Shown here: piece by piece, positions 1 through 5,881 of the stretch | How the letters are laid out: the number at the start of each line of letters is the position of its first letter | How positions within the stretch are numbered: position 1 is the stretch's first letter | Assembly: GCA_002359975.1 (NCBI GenBank) | Contig: DENG01000019.1 | Span: forward strand, 13,421 to 19,301 | Length of the DNA stretch: 5,881 nucleotides | Direction: 5' to 3' | Source of the DNA: Polynucleobacter sp. UBA2650 | Lineage (GTDB): Bacteria; Pseudomonadota; Gammaproteobacteria; Burkholderiales; Burkholderiaceae | The notes under the pieces: model-generated | Databases searched by the model: none | What the model was told of the DNA's origin: nothing | What the model saw: only the letters and a program-made list of their open reading frames with translations | Made by a program: the position numbers and the translations under genes

Positions 1-992
1 CGGGAGTCAAATGCATCGCGCAAGGCTTCGCCCATAAAGGTGAGCAAGAGTAATGTGCCGCCCAGCACCACAAAGGTTGATAAAGAAATCCACCAAGCAT
101 CTAAGTTGGCCTTACCTTGTGACAAAAGCTCGCCCAAGCTCGGGGTACCAGGAGGTACGCCCAATCCCAAAAAGTCTAGGCTGGTTAGGGATAAGATAGC
201 TGCGCTCATCCGAAATGGTAAGAATGTAATGACTGGGGTCAAGCTATTGGGCAAAATATGACGCCACATGATTTGCGCATTTGTGAGGCCTAATGCTTTA
301 GCAGCCCGCACATACTCCAAGGCACGATTCCGAAAGAACTCTGCTCGCACATAGTCCGATAGACCCATCCATCCAAATGCTGCTAACAAAATAATCAATA
401 GAAGAACGCTGGGATTAAAGATCGAGGCAAAAATAATCAATAGGTATAACTCAGGCATCGCTGACCAAATCTCAATGATGCGTTGCGTAATCAGATCAAA
501 GCGCCCCCCAAAGAATCCCATCAGTGCGCCAGTCAAGACCCCAACCACGACTCCCACAATCGTTAAGGCAATGCCAAATAAAATAGAGAGACGAAAGCCA
601 TAAATTAAGCGAGATAAAACATCGCGCCCTCGATCGTCTGTGCCTAACCAGTTATCCAATGAAGGCGATGCAGGATTTGGCTCCTTGGAGAAATAATTTA
701 AGGTCTGAAAGCTATACGGGATGGGTGGGTAAATAGCCCAATTAGAACCTTGTGTAATATTTTTCTTGATATCGGGATCTAAGAAATCGGTTGGAGTGGC
801 AAAGTCTCCTCCAAAGACAGTTTCTGGATGATTCTGAATCATGGGGAAATAAAACTGGCCCTCATAGCGCACTACCAGAGGTTTGTCATTCGCAATGAGT
901 TCTGCACAAAGACTAAATCCGAAGAGAATCGAAAAAATCCACAGACTCCAGTAGCCTAAGCGATTGGACTTAAAGCGTGACCAGCGACTCAC
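1..992 (-). CDS. yejE: Yej peptide ABC transporter, inner-membrane permease YejE (partial, C-terminus cut by window edge)
   Basis: Reading the minus strand from 992 gives an open frame to the window edge: 330 full codons with no stop. The family is usually about 340 residues, so roughly ten are missing. The product is one of two membrane subunits of a Yej-type peptide importer. Visible features, in order: a basic N-terminus and membrane segment (GYWSLWIF, about residues 13-33); a long presumed periplasmic stretch; the OppC/DppC-type motif NWLGTDDRGRD (114-124); several hydrophobic helices; and the EAA coupling loop that docks on the ATPase, EYVRAAKALG (226-235) continuing to about 253. SLDFLGLGVPPG and GEALRDAFD follow, close to the end of E. 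coli YejE as remembered. The start is GTG, overlapping the yejB stop as GTGA, with a strong Shine-Dalgarno. Assignment to YejE rather than generic DppC rests on the family-specific N-terminal half and on the neighbouring yejB and yejA. Confidence 0.95.
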   Translation of the reverse strand, partial: MSRWSRFKSNRLGYWSLWIFSILFGFSLCAELIANDKPLVVRYEGQFYFPMIQNHPETVFGGDFATPTDFLDPDIKKNITQGSNWAIYPPIPYSFQTLNYFSKEPNPASPSLDNWLGTDDRGRDVLSRLIYGFRLSILFGIALTIVGVVVGVLTGALMGFFGGRFDLITQRIIEIWSAMPELYLLIIFASIFNPSVLLLIILLAAFGWMGLSDYVRAEFFRNRALEYVRAAKALGLTNAQIMWRHILPNSLTPVITFLPFRMSAAILSLTSLDFLGLGVPPGTPSLGELLSQGKANLDAWWISLSTFVVLGGTLLLLTFMGEALRDAFDS

Positions 993-2062
993 GAGCCACC
1001 TCCTGAACCAAACTGTATCCGTGGATCAACCAAGACATAACAAAGATCAGAAATTAGTTTTGTGACCAAACCAATTAAGGTAAATAAATAAAGAGTGCCA
1101 AATACCACCGGATAATCCCGCTTCATGACCGCCTCATACGACAGCAAGCCAAGGCCATCCAATGAAAACAAGGTCTCAATGAGCAATGAACCTGCAAAGA
1201 ATGCGCCAATAAATGCTGCTGGGAATCCAGTAATTAAGGGGATAAGTGCATTACGAAAAACATGCTTCCAAAGAACCTTATTCTCACTTACCCCTTTTGC
1301 TCTTGCCGTTAAGACATATTGCTTGCGGATCTCTTCCAAAAAAGAGTTTTTGGTGAGCATGGTAATCACTGCAAAGCTTCCGAGAACCGATGCTGTAATA
1401 GGCAATACTAGATGCCATAAATAATCTAAGACCTTACCCATCATGCTGAGCTCATTCCAGTTATCGGAAGTTAAACCCCGCAACGGAAAGATCTGTAAAA
1501 AACTGCCGCCACCAAACAATACAAGCAATAAAACTCCTAAAACAAATCCGGGGATTGCATAGCCAACCAAAATCATGGTGCTGGTAACTCGGTCAAAACG
1601 CGTACCATCGCGTACCGCCTTAGAAATACCCAAAGGGATCGATATCAAGTAACTAATAAAGAAGGTCCACAAACCAATGCTGATAGATACTGGTAATTTA
1701 GAGATCACCAGATCCCACACACTCTTGTGTTGGTAGTAACTTTGGCCCAGATCAAACTGAGCAAATCGTTTAAGCATCGCAAAGTAACGCTCCAGGGCCG
1801 GCTTATCAAAACCATATAAAGCCTTAACTTGCTCTAGACGCTCCGCATCCAAGCCTTGCCGACCGCGATAGGTGGTTCCTCCACCTGATGACTCACCTCC
1901 GACTGCGGCATCTCCTTTTCCCCGAAGCTCTAGCATTAACTGCTCTACAGGACCGCCGGGAACAAATTGCACCACAGCAAAGGTTAGGGTCAGCACCCCC
2001 AGCAAAGTCGGGATCATCAACAAAATACGCTTCAGAATATAACTAAGTAGCTCTGAGTTCAT
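989..2062 (-). CDS. yejB: Yej peptide ABC transporter, inner-membrane permease YejB
   Basis: Complete 357-residue membrane subunit of the peptide importer; the family is about 360 residues. It begins with an amphipathic/TM segment (YILKRILLMIPTLLGVLTL, about 8-26) ending in VPGGPVEQL. A Gly/Ser-rich periplasmic stretch (about 55-72, leading into YRGRQGLD) is followed by YGFDKP and the family signature LPVSISIGLW (123-132). IPLGISKAVRDG, VGYAIPGF, IFPLRGL and MLTKNSF come next. The EAA coupling loop is at about 249-276 (YVLTARAKGVSENKVLWKHV), and the tail is LVDPRIQF. These blocks match E. coli YejB closely as recalled. The ATG at 2062 overlaps the yejA stop as ATGA. An AAGAGG Shine-Dalgarno (2070-2075) sits seven bases upstream, so translation is probably coupled to yejA. 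YejB pairs with YejE to form the pore, and substrate would be delivered by YejA. Confidence 0.97.
   Translation of the reverse strand: MNSELLSYILKRILLMIPTLLGVLTLTFAVVQFVPGGPVEQLMLELRGKGDAAVGGESSGGGTTYRGRQGLDAERLEQVKALYGFDKPALERYFAMLKRFAQFDLGQSYYQHKSVWDLVISKLPVSISIGLWTFFISYLISIPLGISKAVRDGTRFDRVTSTMILVGYAIPGFVLGVLLLVLFGGGSFLQIFPLRGLTSDNWNELSMMGKVLDYLWHLVLPITASVLGSFAVITMLTKNSFLEEIRKQYVLTARAKGVSENKVLWKHVFRNALIPLITGFPAAFIGAFFAGSLLIETLFSLDGLGLLSYEAVMKRDYPVVFGTLYLFTLIGLVTKLISDLCYVLVDPRIQFGSGGGS
998..1004 (-). promoter_or_regulatory. Strong Shine-Dalgarno for yejE, inside the end of yejB
   Basis: On the minus strand this reads AGGAGGT, five bases before the GTG at 992. It fixes the GTG as the yejE start and supports the four-base overlap with yejB. 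The same bases encode part of the glycine-rich tail of YejB (GSGGGS), so coding and initiation signals are superimposed. Confidence 0.85.
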
Positions 2063-3915
2063 TTACGTGCCTCTTGTAACCACCAGGTGGATAAGATCCA
2101 TGATTCAGCGGAGTAATACAAAGGAGGATTGGGGTAGCCCATCTCCTTACGAAATGCGATACGATGCGTCGGGTTATACCAATGAGGAACTACGAAGTAA
2201 CTGTTCCATAACACTCGATCTAATGAACGGGTAGCTGCTTGTAACTGCTCACGGGTCTCGGCTTTTACGATCGCATCAATCAGGGCATCCACGACTGGGG
2301 ATTGCACACCAATGACATTATCCGATCCTCTCTCTTTGGCAGCTGCACTCCCAAATCGGTCATATAGTTCATTGCCGGGGCTTTGCGTATCGGGGAAGCG
2401 TATGGTGGTCATATCAAAATCATAATCATCCATCCGTTTCTGGTGCAAAGCATAGTCACTAGTTCGTATCTCAACTTTGATGCCTAACTTTTCTAAGTTA
2501 CGCACATAGGCAGAAAGAATCCGCATGAAGAAGGGGCCATCCTCCACAATCTCGAAACGAAAGATTTCTCCTTTCGAGTTTCGCAGTGCTCCATCGCGAT
2601 AGGTCCACCCCGCTTCTGCTAACAACTCACGGGCTTTGCGTAAATTGTTCCGTAAGCTGCTCGGGGCTTCTGTACTGGGCGGTGGGGGCATTGCCCCAAA
2701 GACTGCCTCAGGAACATGTTGAGGATACTTCGCTTGTAATGGTTTTAATAGCTTGAGTTCGGCTTCTGTCGGGACCGTTTCGCCTCGGTAGTTCGCACTC
2801 AAATCACTATTGGTGTAATAACTGTTTATACGTCCATATTGATCAAAAAAGAGTTGTCGATTTAACCACTGAAAATCCAGGGCGTAACCCAGGGCTTTGC
2901 GCACACGGACATCCTGAAAAATGGGACGACGTAGGTTCATGGCAAAACCCTGCATACCGGCACCATTATGATTGGCGAAGGCTTTCTTAATGAGAGTGCC
3001 ATTATTAAACTTTGGGCCCACATAACTCTTTGCCCAGTTCTTGGCACGGTACTCGACTAAGGCATCAAACTCCCCCGCCTTAAATGCTTCGAGACGCACC
3101 GCATCATCGCTGTATAACTTATAAACAATCCGATCAAAGTTATAAAAGCCGACCCGCACATTGACCTTGTTACCCCAATAATTTGGATTACGTTTATAGA
3201 TCATTGATTTACCAGCACGAAAGGACTCGATGACGTAAGGGCCACTGCCAATTGGATGCTCAAAAGTAATTTTGTCAAAGGCAGTAACACTACCGTCTGG
3301 TTTAACACCCCAGTTCTTGGAGAAGATTGGCAGGCCACCCACCATCAACGGTAGTTCGCTATTACGAGTCTTGAAATCAAAACGTATCACCCGTTCAGAA
3401 ACAACTACCGCTTGTTTAACATCTGCATAGATAGTTCTATATTGTGGATTTGCCAGCTTACTCATTAAGGTGTCAAAACTATGTTTAACATCACTAGCCA
3501 ATATAGGTGAGCCATCCGAGAACTGCGCCTCAGGTCGGATCCGAAAACTCACTGACATTTTGTCAGGTGCTACTTGAATATCTTCGGCAATCAAGCCATA
3601 AACACTAGATACTTCATCGGCACTACCTACTGCCAAGGACTCAAACATTAAGGCACCAATACCAGGCGCCGTTACCCCTCGAAGAGTAAACGGATTGAAT
3701 TTATCAAAACTGGTTCGCCGATCTGGGTTGGGTAGGGTTAGGGTGCCGCCTTTAGGAGCATTTGGATTGGCGTATTCAAAATGAGCAAAGCCTTCGGCAT
3801 ATTTGGGCTTCCCATACTGAGCAATCCCTTGGGCAGCAGCACTTTCTCCCGAATAAAACCCTAGGCCACATAAGAGTCCAAGAGCAATAAGGAGAACCTG
3901 GGCCCTAAATGGCAT
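2059..3915 (-). CDS. yejA: Yej peptide ABC transporter, periplasmic substrate-binding protein YejA
   Basis: Extracellular solute-binding protein, family 5 (OppA/DppA-like), of the YejA subgroup. In E. coli the Yej system takes up peptides, including the peptide-nucleotide microcin C; the ligand here is unknown. From the chosen ATG at 3915 it is 618 residues, similar to the family (about 600). A Sec signal peptide is visible: MPFR, a hydrophobic core (VLLIALGLLCGLGF), then a likely cleavage after SAAA. Family blocks follow: NPNAPKGGTLTL, FDKFNPFTLRG, QFSDGSPILASDV, IGSGPYVIESFRAG, EAFKAGEFD, AKNWAKSYVG, RPIFQDVRVRKALGYALDF, INSYYTNS, ELLAEAGW, GVQSPVVDALID and LDRVLWNSYFVVPHWYN. The frame also allows ATG at 3948 and TTG at 3975, giving 629 and 638 residues. 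None of the three has a convincing ribosome binding site; 3915 is preferred because it gives the most compact signal peptide. This is the first gene of the yejABE operon. Confidence 0.95.
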   Translation of the reverse strand: MPFRAQVLLIALGLLCGLGFYSGESAAAQGIAQYGKPKYAEGFAHFEYANPNAPKGGTLTLPNPDRRTSFDKFNPFTLRGVTAPGIGALMFESLAVGSADEVSSVYGLIAEDIQVAPDKMSVSFRIRPEAQFSDGSPILASDVKHSFDTLMSKLANPQYRTIYADVKQAVVVSERVIRFDFKTRNSELPLMVGGLPIFSKNWGVKPDGSVTAFDKITFEHPIGSGPYVIESFRAGKSMIYKRNPNYWGNKVNVRVGFYNFDRIVYKLYSDDAVRLEAFKAGEFDALVEYRAKNWAKSYVGPKFNNGTLIKKAFANHNGAGMQGFAMNLRRPIFQDVRVRKALGYALDFQWLNRQLFFDQYGRINSYYTNSDLSANYRGETVPTEAELKLLKPLQAKYPQHVPEAVFGAMPPPPSTEAPSSLRNNLRKARELLAEAGWTYRDGALRNSKGEIFRFEIVEDGPFFMRILSAYVRNLEKLGIKVEIRTSDYALHQKRMDDYDFDMTTIRFPDTQSPGNELYDRFGSAAAKERGSDNVIGVQSPVVDALIDAIVKAETREQLQAATRSLDRVLWNSYFVVPHWYNPTHRIAFRKEMGYPNPPLYYSAESWILSTWWLQEARK

Positions 3916-3996
3916 CCCTACAGGATTAGGTCTAATTTGGCTTAGCATATGCAACAATTGTAGATAGCAAATCAATTTTGGAGTAAAGGACTCAAG
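3916..3996. promoter_or_regulatory. Divergent yejA/fabI intergenic control region
   Basis: About 80 bases (or only 21 if yejA starts at TTG 3975) separate two head-to-head genes, so promoters for both directions are expected here or slightly inside either gene. No strong sigma-70 promoter is obvious. For fabI the best pair I see is TTGGCT (3937-3942) with TAGATA (3961-3966), 18 bases apart, which is weak. On the minus strand, TATGCT (3949-3944) could be a -10 for yejA; transcription would then begin downstream of the ATG at 3948, which favours the 3915 start. Two adjacent 8-bp perfect palindromes, GCATATGC (3945-3952) and ACAATTGT (3954-3961), lie in the middle and could be operator halves or chance. 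Confidence 0.4.
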
Positions 3997-4782
3997 ATGG
4001 CTTATTTAAGCGGCAAACGCATCCTCATTACCGGACTTCTTTCAAACCGCTCAATTGCCTATGGTATTGCTAAAGCATGCCATCGTGAAGGAGCTGAGTT
4101 AGCCTTTACCTATGTTGGTGAGCGCTTCAAAGAGCGAATTACGGAGTTTGCCAAAGAGTTCAATAGCCAGCTGATTTTTGATTGCGATGTGGGTAGTGAC
4201 GAACAAATTACGGCTCTATTTAAGGATCTCGCCAAAAGCTGGCCCCAATTTGATGGTTTCGTTCATTCCATCGGCTTTGCACCCCGAGAGGCGATTGCCG
4301 GAGATTTTCTAGAGGGTCTCAGTCGTGAAGCCTTCAAGATTGCTCACGATATCTCTGCCTATAGTTTCCCAGCTATGGCAAAAGAGGCAATGCCCATGTT
4401 ACGACCCAATGCTGCCTTGCTCACTTTGACCTACCTTGGTTCAATGCGCAATGTTCCGAACTACAACACCATGGGGTTGGCCAAGGCATCCCTGGAAGCA
4501 TCGGTTCGTTATTTAGCTGGCTCTCTAGGCCCTAAAGGAATTCGGGTGAATGGTATTTCTGCAGGCCCCATTAAAACTCTTGCGGCTTCTGGCATCAAAG
4601 GCTTCGGCAAGATATTGGATGCGGTTGAAAAGACCGCTCCTTTGCGTCGCAACGTTAGCGTTGATGATGTTGGTAATGCTGCATCCTTTCTTTTATCGGA
4701 CCTGGCAAATGGTATTACCGCAGAAATCATCTATGTCGATAACGGTTTTAGCCAAGTTGTTGGCGGGATGGATGAGGTTTAA
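3997..4782 (+). CDS. fabI: Enoyl-[acyl-carrier-protein] reductase (NADH), FabI
   Basis: Complete 261-residue cytosolic short-chain dehydrogenase/reductase; E. coli FabI has 262. It catalyses the last step of each type II fatty acid elongation cycle, reducing trans-2-enoyl-ACP to acyl-ACP with NADH, normally as a homotetramer. The atypical FabI nucleotide-binding loop is present (ITGLLSNRSIAYGIAKA, 11-27), as are DCDVGSD (62-68) and HSIGFAP (90-96). The catalytic Tyr146, Tyr156 and Lys163 fall at E. coli numbering (TYLGSMRNVPNYNTMGLAK, 145-163). ISAGPIKTLAASGIKGF (187-203) is the substrate-binding loop. Gly93, Met159 and Phe203, positions where changes give triclosan resistance in E. coli, keep the susceptible-type residues. 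The ATG has a good Shine-Dalgarno (AAGGA, 3986-3990) six bases upstream. The gene diverges from yejA and is followed without a terminator by chrA. The extreme C-terminus (GGMDEV) is shorter than in E. coli. Confidence 0.97.
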   Translation: MAYLSGKRILITGLLSNRSIAYGIAKACHREGAELAFTYVGERFKERITEFAKEFNSQLIFDCDVGSDEQITALFKDLAKSWPQFDGFVHSIGFAPREAIAGDFLEGLSREAFKIAHDISAYSFPAMAKEAMPMLRPNAALLTLTYLGSMRNVPNYNTMGLAKASLEASVRYLAGSLGPKGIRVNGISAGPIKTLAASGIKGFGKILDAVEKTAPLRRNVSVDDVGNAASFLLSDLANGITAEIIYVDNGFSQVVGGMDEV

Positions 4783-4826
4783 AAATCAAGCCAACTAGTT
4801 CTTCGACAGAACTATCACCCATCCCC
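4772..4826 (+). other. fabI/chrA junction with a possible frameshifted chrA N-terminus
   Basis: The chrA frame stays open upstream of 4827 to a TGA at 4773-4775, but holds no ATG, GTG or TTG before TTG 4827. An ATG at 4772, overlapping the end of fabI, lies one frame away and reaches a TAG at 4796-4798. If the A5 run at 4781-4785 were one base shorter, that ATG would read MRFKIKPTSSSTELSPIPLR straight into the chrA frame. That is a natural-looking ChrA leader. Whether this is a real indel, slippage or a sequencing error cannot be told from the window. The segment also contains an 8-bp palindrome (AACTAGTT, 4793-4800) but no terminator-like hairpin. Confidence 0.5.
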
Positions 4827-5881
4827 TTGCGAGATGCTCTCGCTTTTTGGGTCAAGCTTGGCTTTACTAGTTTTGGAGGGCCCACTGCTCAGATTGCCAT
4901 GATGCATGACGAGCTTGTTGATAAAAAACGTTGGATCTCAGAACGACGTTTCTTGCACGCCCTCAACTATTGCATGTTGCTACCGGGGCCAGAGGCTCAG
5001 CAGTTGGCCACCTATCTAGGCTGGTTAATGCATCGCACCTGGGGCGGCATTCTCGCAGGCGCTCTGTTTGTTCTGCCTTCTTTATTTATTTTGATTGCGC
5101 TTTCGTGGCTATATGTTCACTACGGCCAAACAACCATAGTGACCGCCGTCTTTTATGGAATTAAGCCTGCAGTAACCGCAATTGTCATTACCGCTGTGAT
5201 TCGTATTTCTAAACGTAGTATCCAGAATCGTACTTTAGCAATATTGGCGCTGCTCTCCTTTATTGCAATCTTTGTGTTTAACCTACCGTTTCCACTCATC
5301 ATTCTTAGCGCAGGTATTTTTGGCTTATGGGCTGGCCAACGCCATCCTGAACTTTTTTCTCAAGAACAAAAAACGCATTTCAGTCAATTACCCAAGCATC
5401 ATGAGAATGCAATCATTGATGACCATACGCCACCTCCAAGTCATGCCGGTTTTAGTCGAGCGCGGCTCATCTGGCAAATTACGATTGCTAGCCTCTTGTG
5501 GTTTGTGCCAATAGCATGCCTTATCTTTCTGCTGGGCTGGAAAACTCTGTATCCACAACTGGCTTGGTTCTTTACTAAAGCAGCACTGCTTACCTTTGGG
5601 GGGGCTTATGCTGTATTGCCCTACGTCTACCAAGGCGCTGTTGAGCACTATCAATGGCTCTCTGCCACCCAAATGATTGATGGTCTAGCTTTGGGTGAAA
5701 CGACGCCGGGACCACTCATTATGATTGTTGCGTTTGTAGGTTACCTAGCGGGTCATGCTCAAGAGAGCACCTTAGGGGGCATATTCGGCGCATGTATTGC
5801 CACGTGGTTTACTTTCTTACCATCTTTTTTATTTATTCTTATTGGCGCACCAATCATTGAATCAACGCATGGCAATTTACG
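4827..5881 (+). CDS. chrA: Chromate transporter family protein ChrA, long-chain two-domain type (partial, C-terminus cut by window edge)
   Basis: An open frame runs from before 4827 to the window end without a stop: 351 codons from TTG 4827. Long-chain ChrA proteins are usually about 400 residues or more, so some tens of residues are missing. The family consists of inner-membrane proteins that export chromate. Both homologous halves are visible. The first has KLGFTSFGGPTAQIAMMHDE (10-29), KRWISERRFLHALNYCMLLP (34-53) and PGPEAQQLATYLGW (53-66). The second has LLTFGGAYAVLPYV (about 254-267), ATQMIDGLALGETTPGPL (about 280-297) and PSFLFILIGAP. Between them is a His-rich hydrophilic linker (about 172-208). 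The TTG start is the only conventional start codon upstream of the first motif, but it has no Shine-Dalgarno; ATG 4899 would cut off the FGGP motif. The gene lies immediately downstream of fabI and is probably cotranscribed. Chromate is the inferred substrate from family membership only. Confidence 0.92.
   Translation, partial: MRDALAFWVKLGFTSFGGPTAQIAMMHDELVDKKRWISERRFLHALNYCMLLPGPEAQQLATYLGWLMHRTWGGILAGALFVLPSLFILIALSWLYVHYGQTTIVTAVFYGIKPAVTAIVITAVIRISKRSIQNRTLAILALLSFIAIFVFNLPFPLIILSAGIFGLWAGQRHPELFSQEQKTHFSQLPKHHENAIIDDHTPPPSHAGFSRARLIWQITIASLLWFVPIACLIFLLGWKTLYPQLAWFFTKAALLTFGGAYAVLPYVYQGAVEHYQWLSATQMIDGLALGETTPGPLIMIVAFVGYLAGHAQESTLGGIFGACIATWFTFLPSFLFILIGAPIIESTHGNL

Noticed and set aside
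40..261. Plus-strand 73-codon open frame near the left edge
   Set aside because: It lies wholly antisense to yejE, whose family motifs are clear on the minus strand. The peptide has no recognisable features.
1125..1424. Plus-strand 99-codon open frame
   Set aside because: It is antisense to the conserved C-terminal half of yejB, including the EAA loop. It is a shadow frame without a ribosome binding site.
4509..4730. Minus-strand 73-codon open frame inside fabI
   Set aside because: It is antisense to the active-site half of fabI and its composition looks like a shadow frame.
4550..4798. Plus-strand 82-codon open frame overlapping the end of fabI
   Set aside because: Most of it is an out-of-frame reading of fabI. 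Only its last ATG (4772) matters, as a possible chrA start.
4783..4826. A terminator after fabI
   Set aside because: The segment holds no GC-rich stem followed by a T run. The AACTAGTT palindrome is too short and has no loop.
4931..5164. Plus-strand 77-codon open frame within chrA
   Set aside because: It is out of frame with the clearly conserved ChrA sequence across the same bases.
5263..5672. Overlapping open frames on both strands in the second half of chrA (5263-5514 plus, 5388-5672 minus)
   Set aside because: The ChrA frame is continuous and carries family motifs here. These are chance frames.
1..5881. A novel defence, mobile or RNA-based system
   Set aside because: All long stretches are explained by five recognisable gene families. 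No direct repeats, insertion-sequence ends, tRNA-like folds or spacer arrays were seen on reading both strands.

Overview
The window looks like core chromosome of a moderate-GC betaproteobacterium. GC was judged by eye to be in the mid-40s percent and was not computed. The protein sequences and the yej/fabI layout fit Burkholderiales, perhaps a Polynucleobacter-like freshwater lineage. That placement is inference from general knowledge, not from a search. Coding density is very high. No RNA genes, mobile elements, CRISPR arrays or long repeats were seen.

Left part, minus strand (1-3915): three genes of a Yej-type peptide ABC importer, read right to left as yejA (periplasmic binding protein), yejB (permease) and yejE (permease). 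yejE runs off the left edge with only its last few codons missing. The genes overlap by four bases at each junction (ATGA at yejA/yejB, GTGA at yejB/yejE), which marks one translationally coupled operon. The ATPase gene expected for this system (yejF) is not in the window and probably lies just beyond the left edge.

Middle (3916-3996): a short divergent intergenic region that must hold the start signals for both directions. Right part, plus strand: fabI (3997-4782), the NADH-dependent enoyl-ACP reductase of type II fatty acid synthesis, with all catalytic residues in place. It is followed at once by chrA, a long-chain, two-domain chromate-transporter family protein that runs off the right edge (to 5881).

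Nothing here amounts to an undescribed system. The most notable point is the fabI/chrA junction. The chrA reading frame has no conventional start with a ribosome binding site. An ATG overlapping the end of fabI would give a natural ChrA N-terminus if the A5 run at 4781-4785 were one base shorter. This suggests a frameshift, slippage, a sequencing error or an unusual start. Two start-site questions (yejA and chrA) are the main annotation uncertainties.
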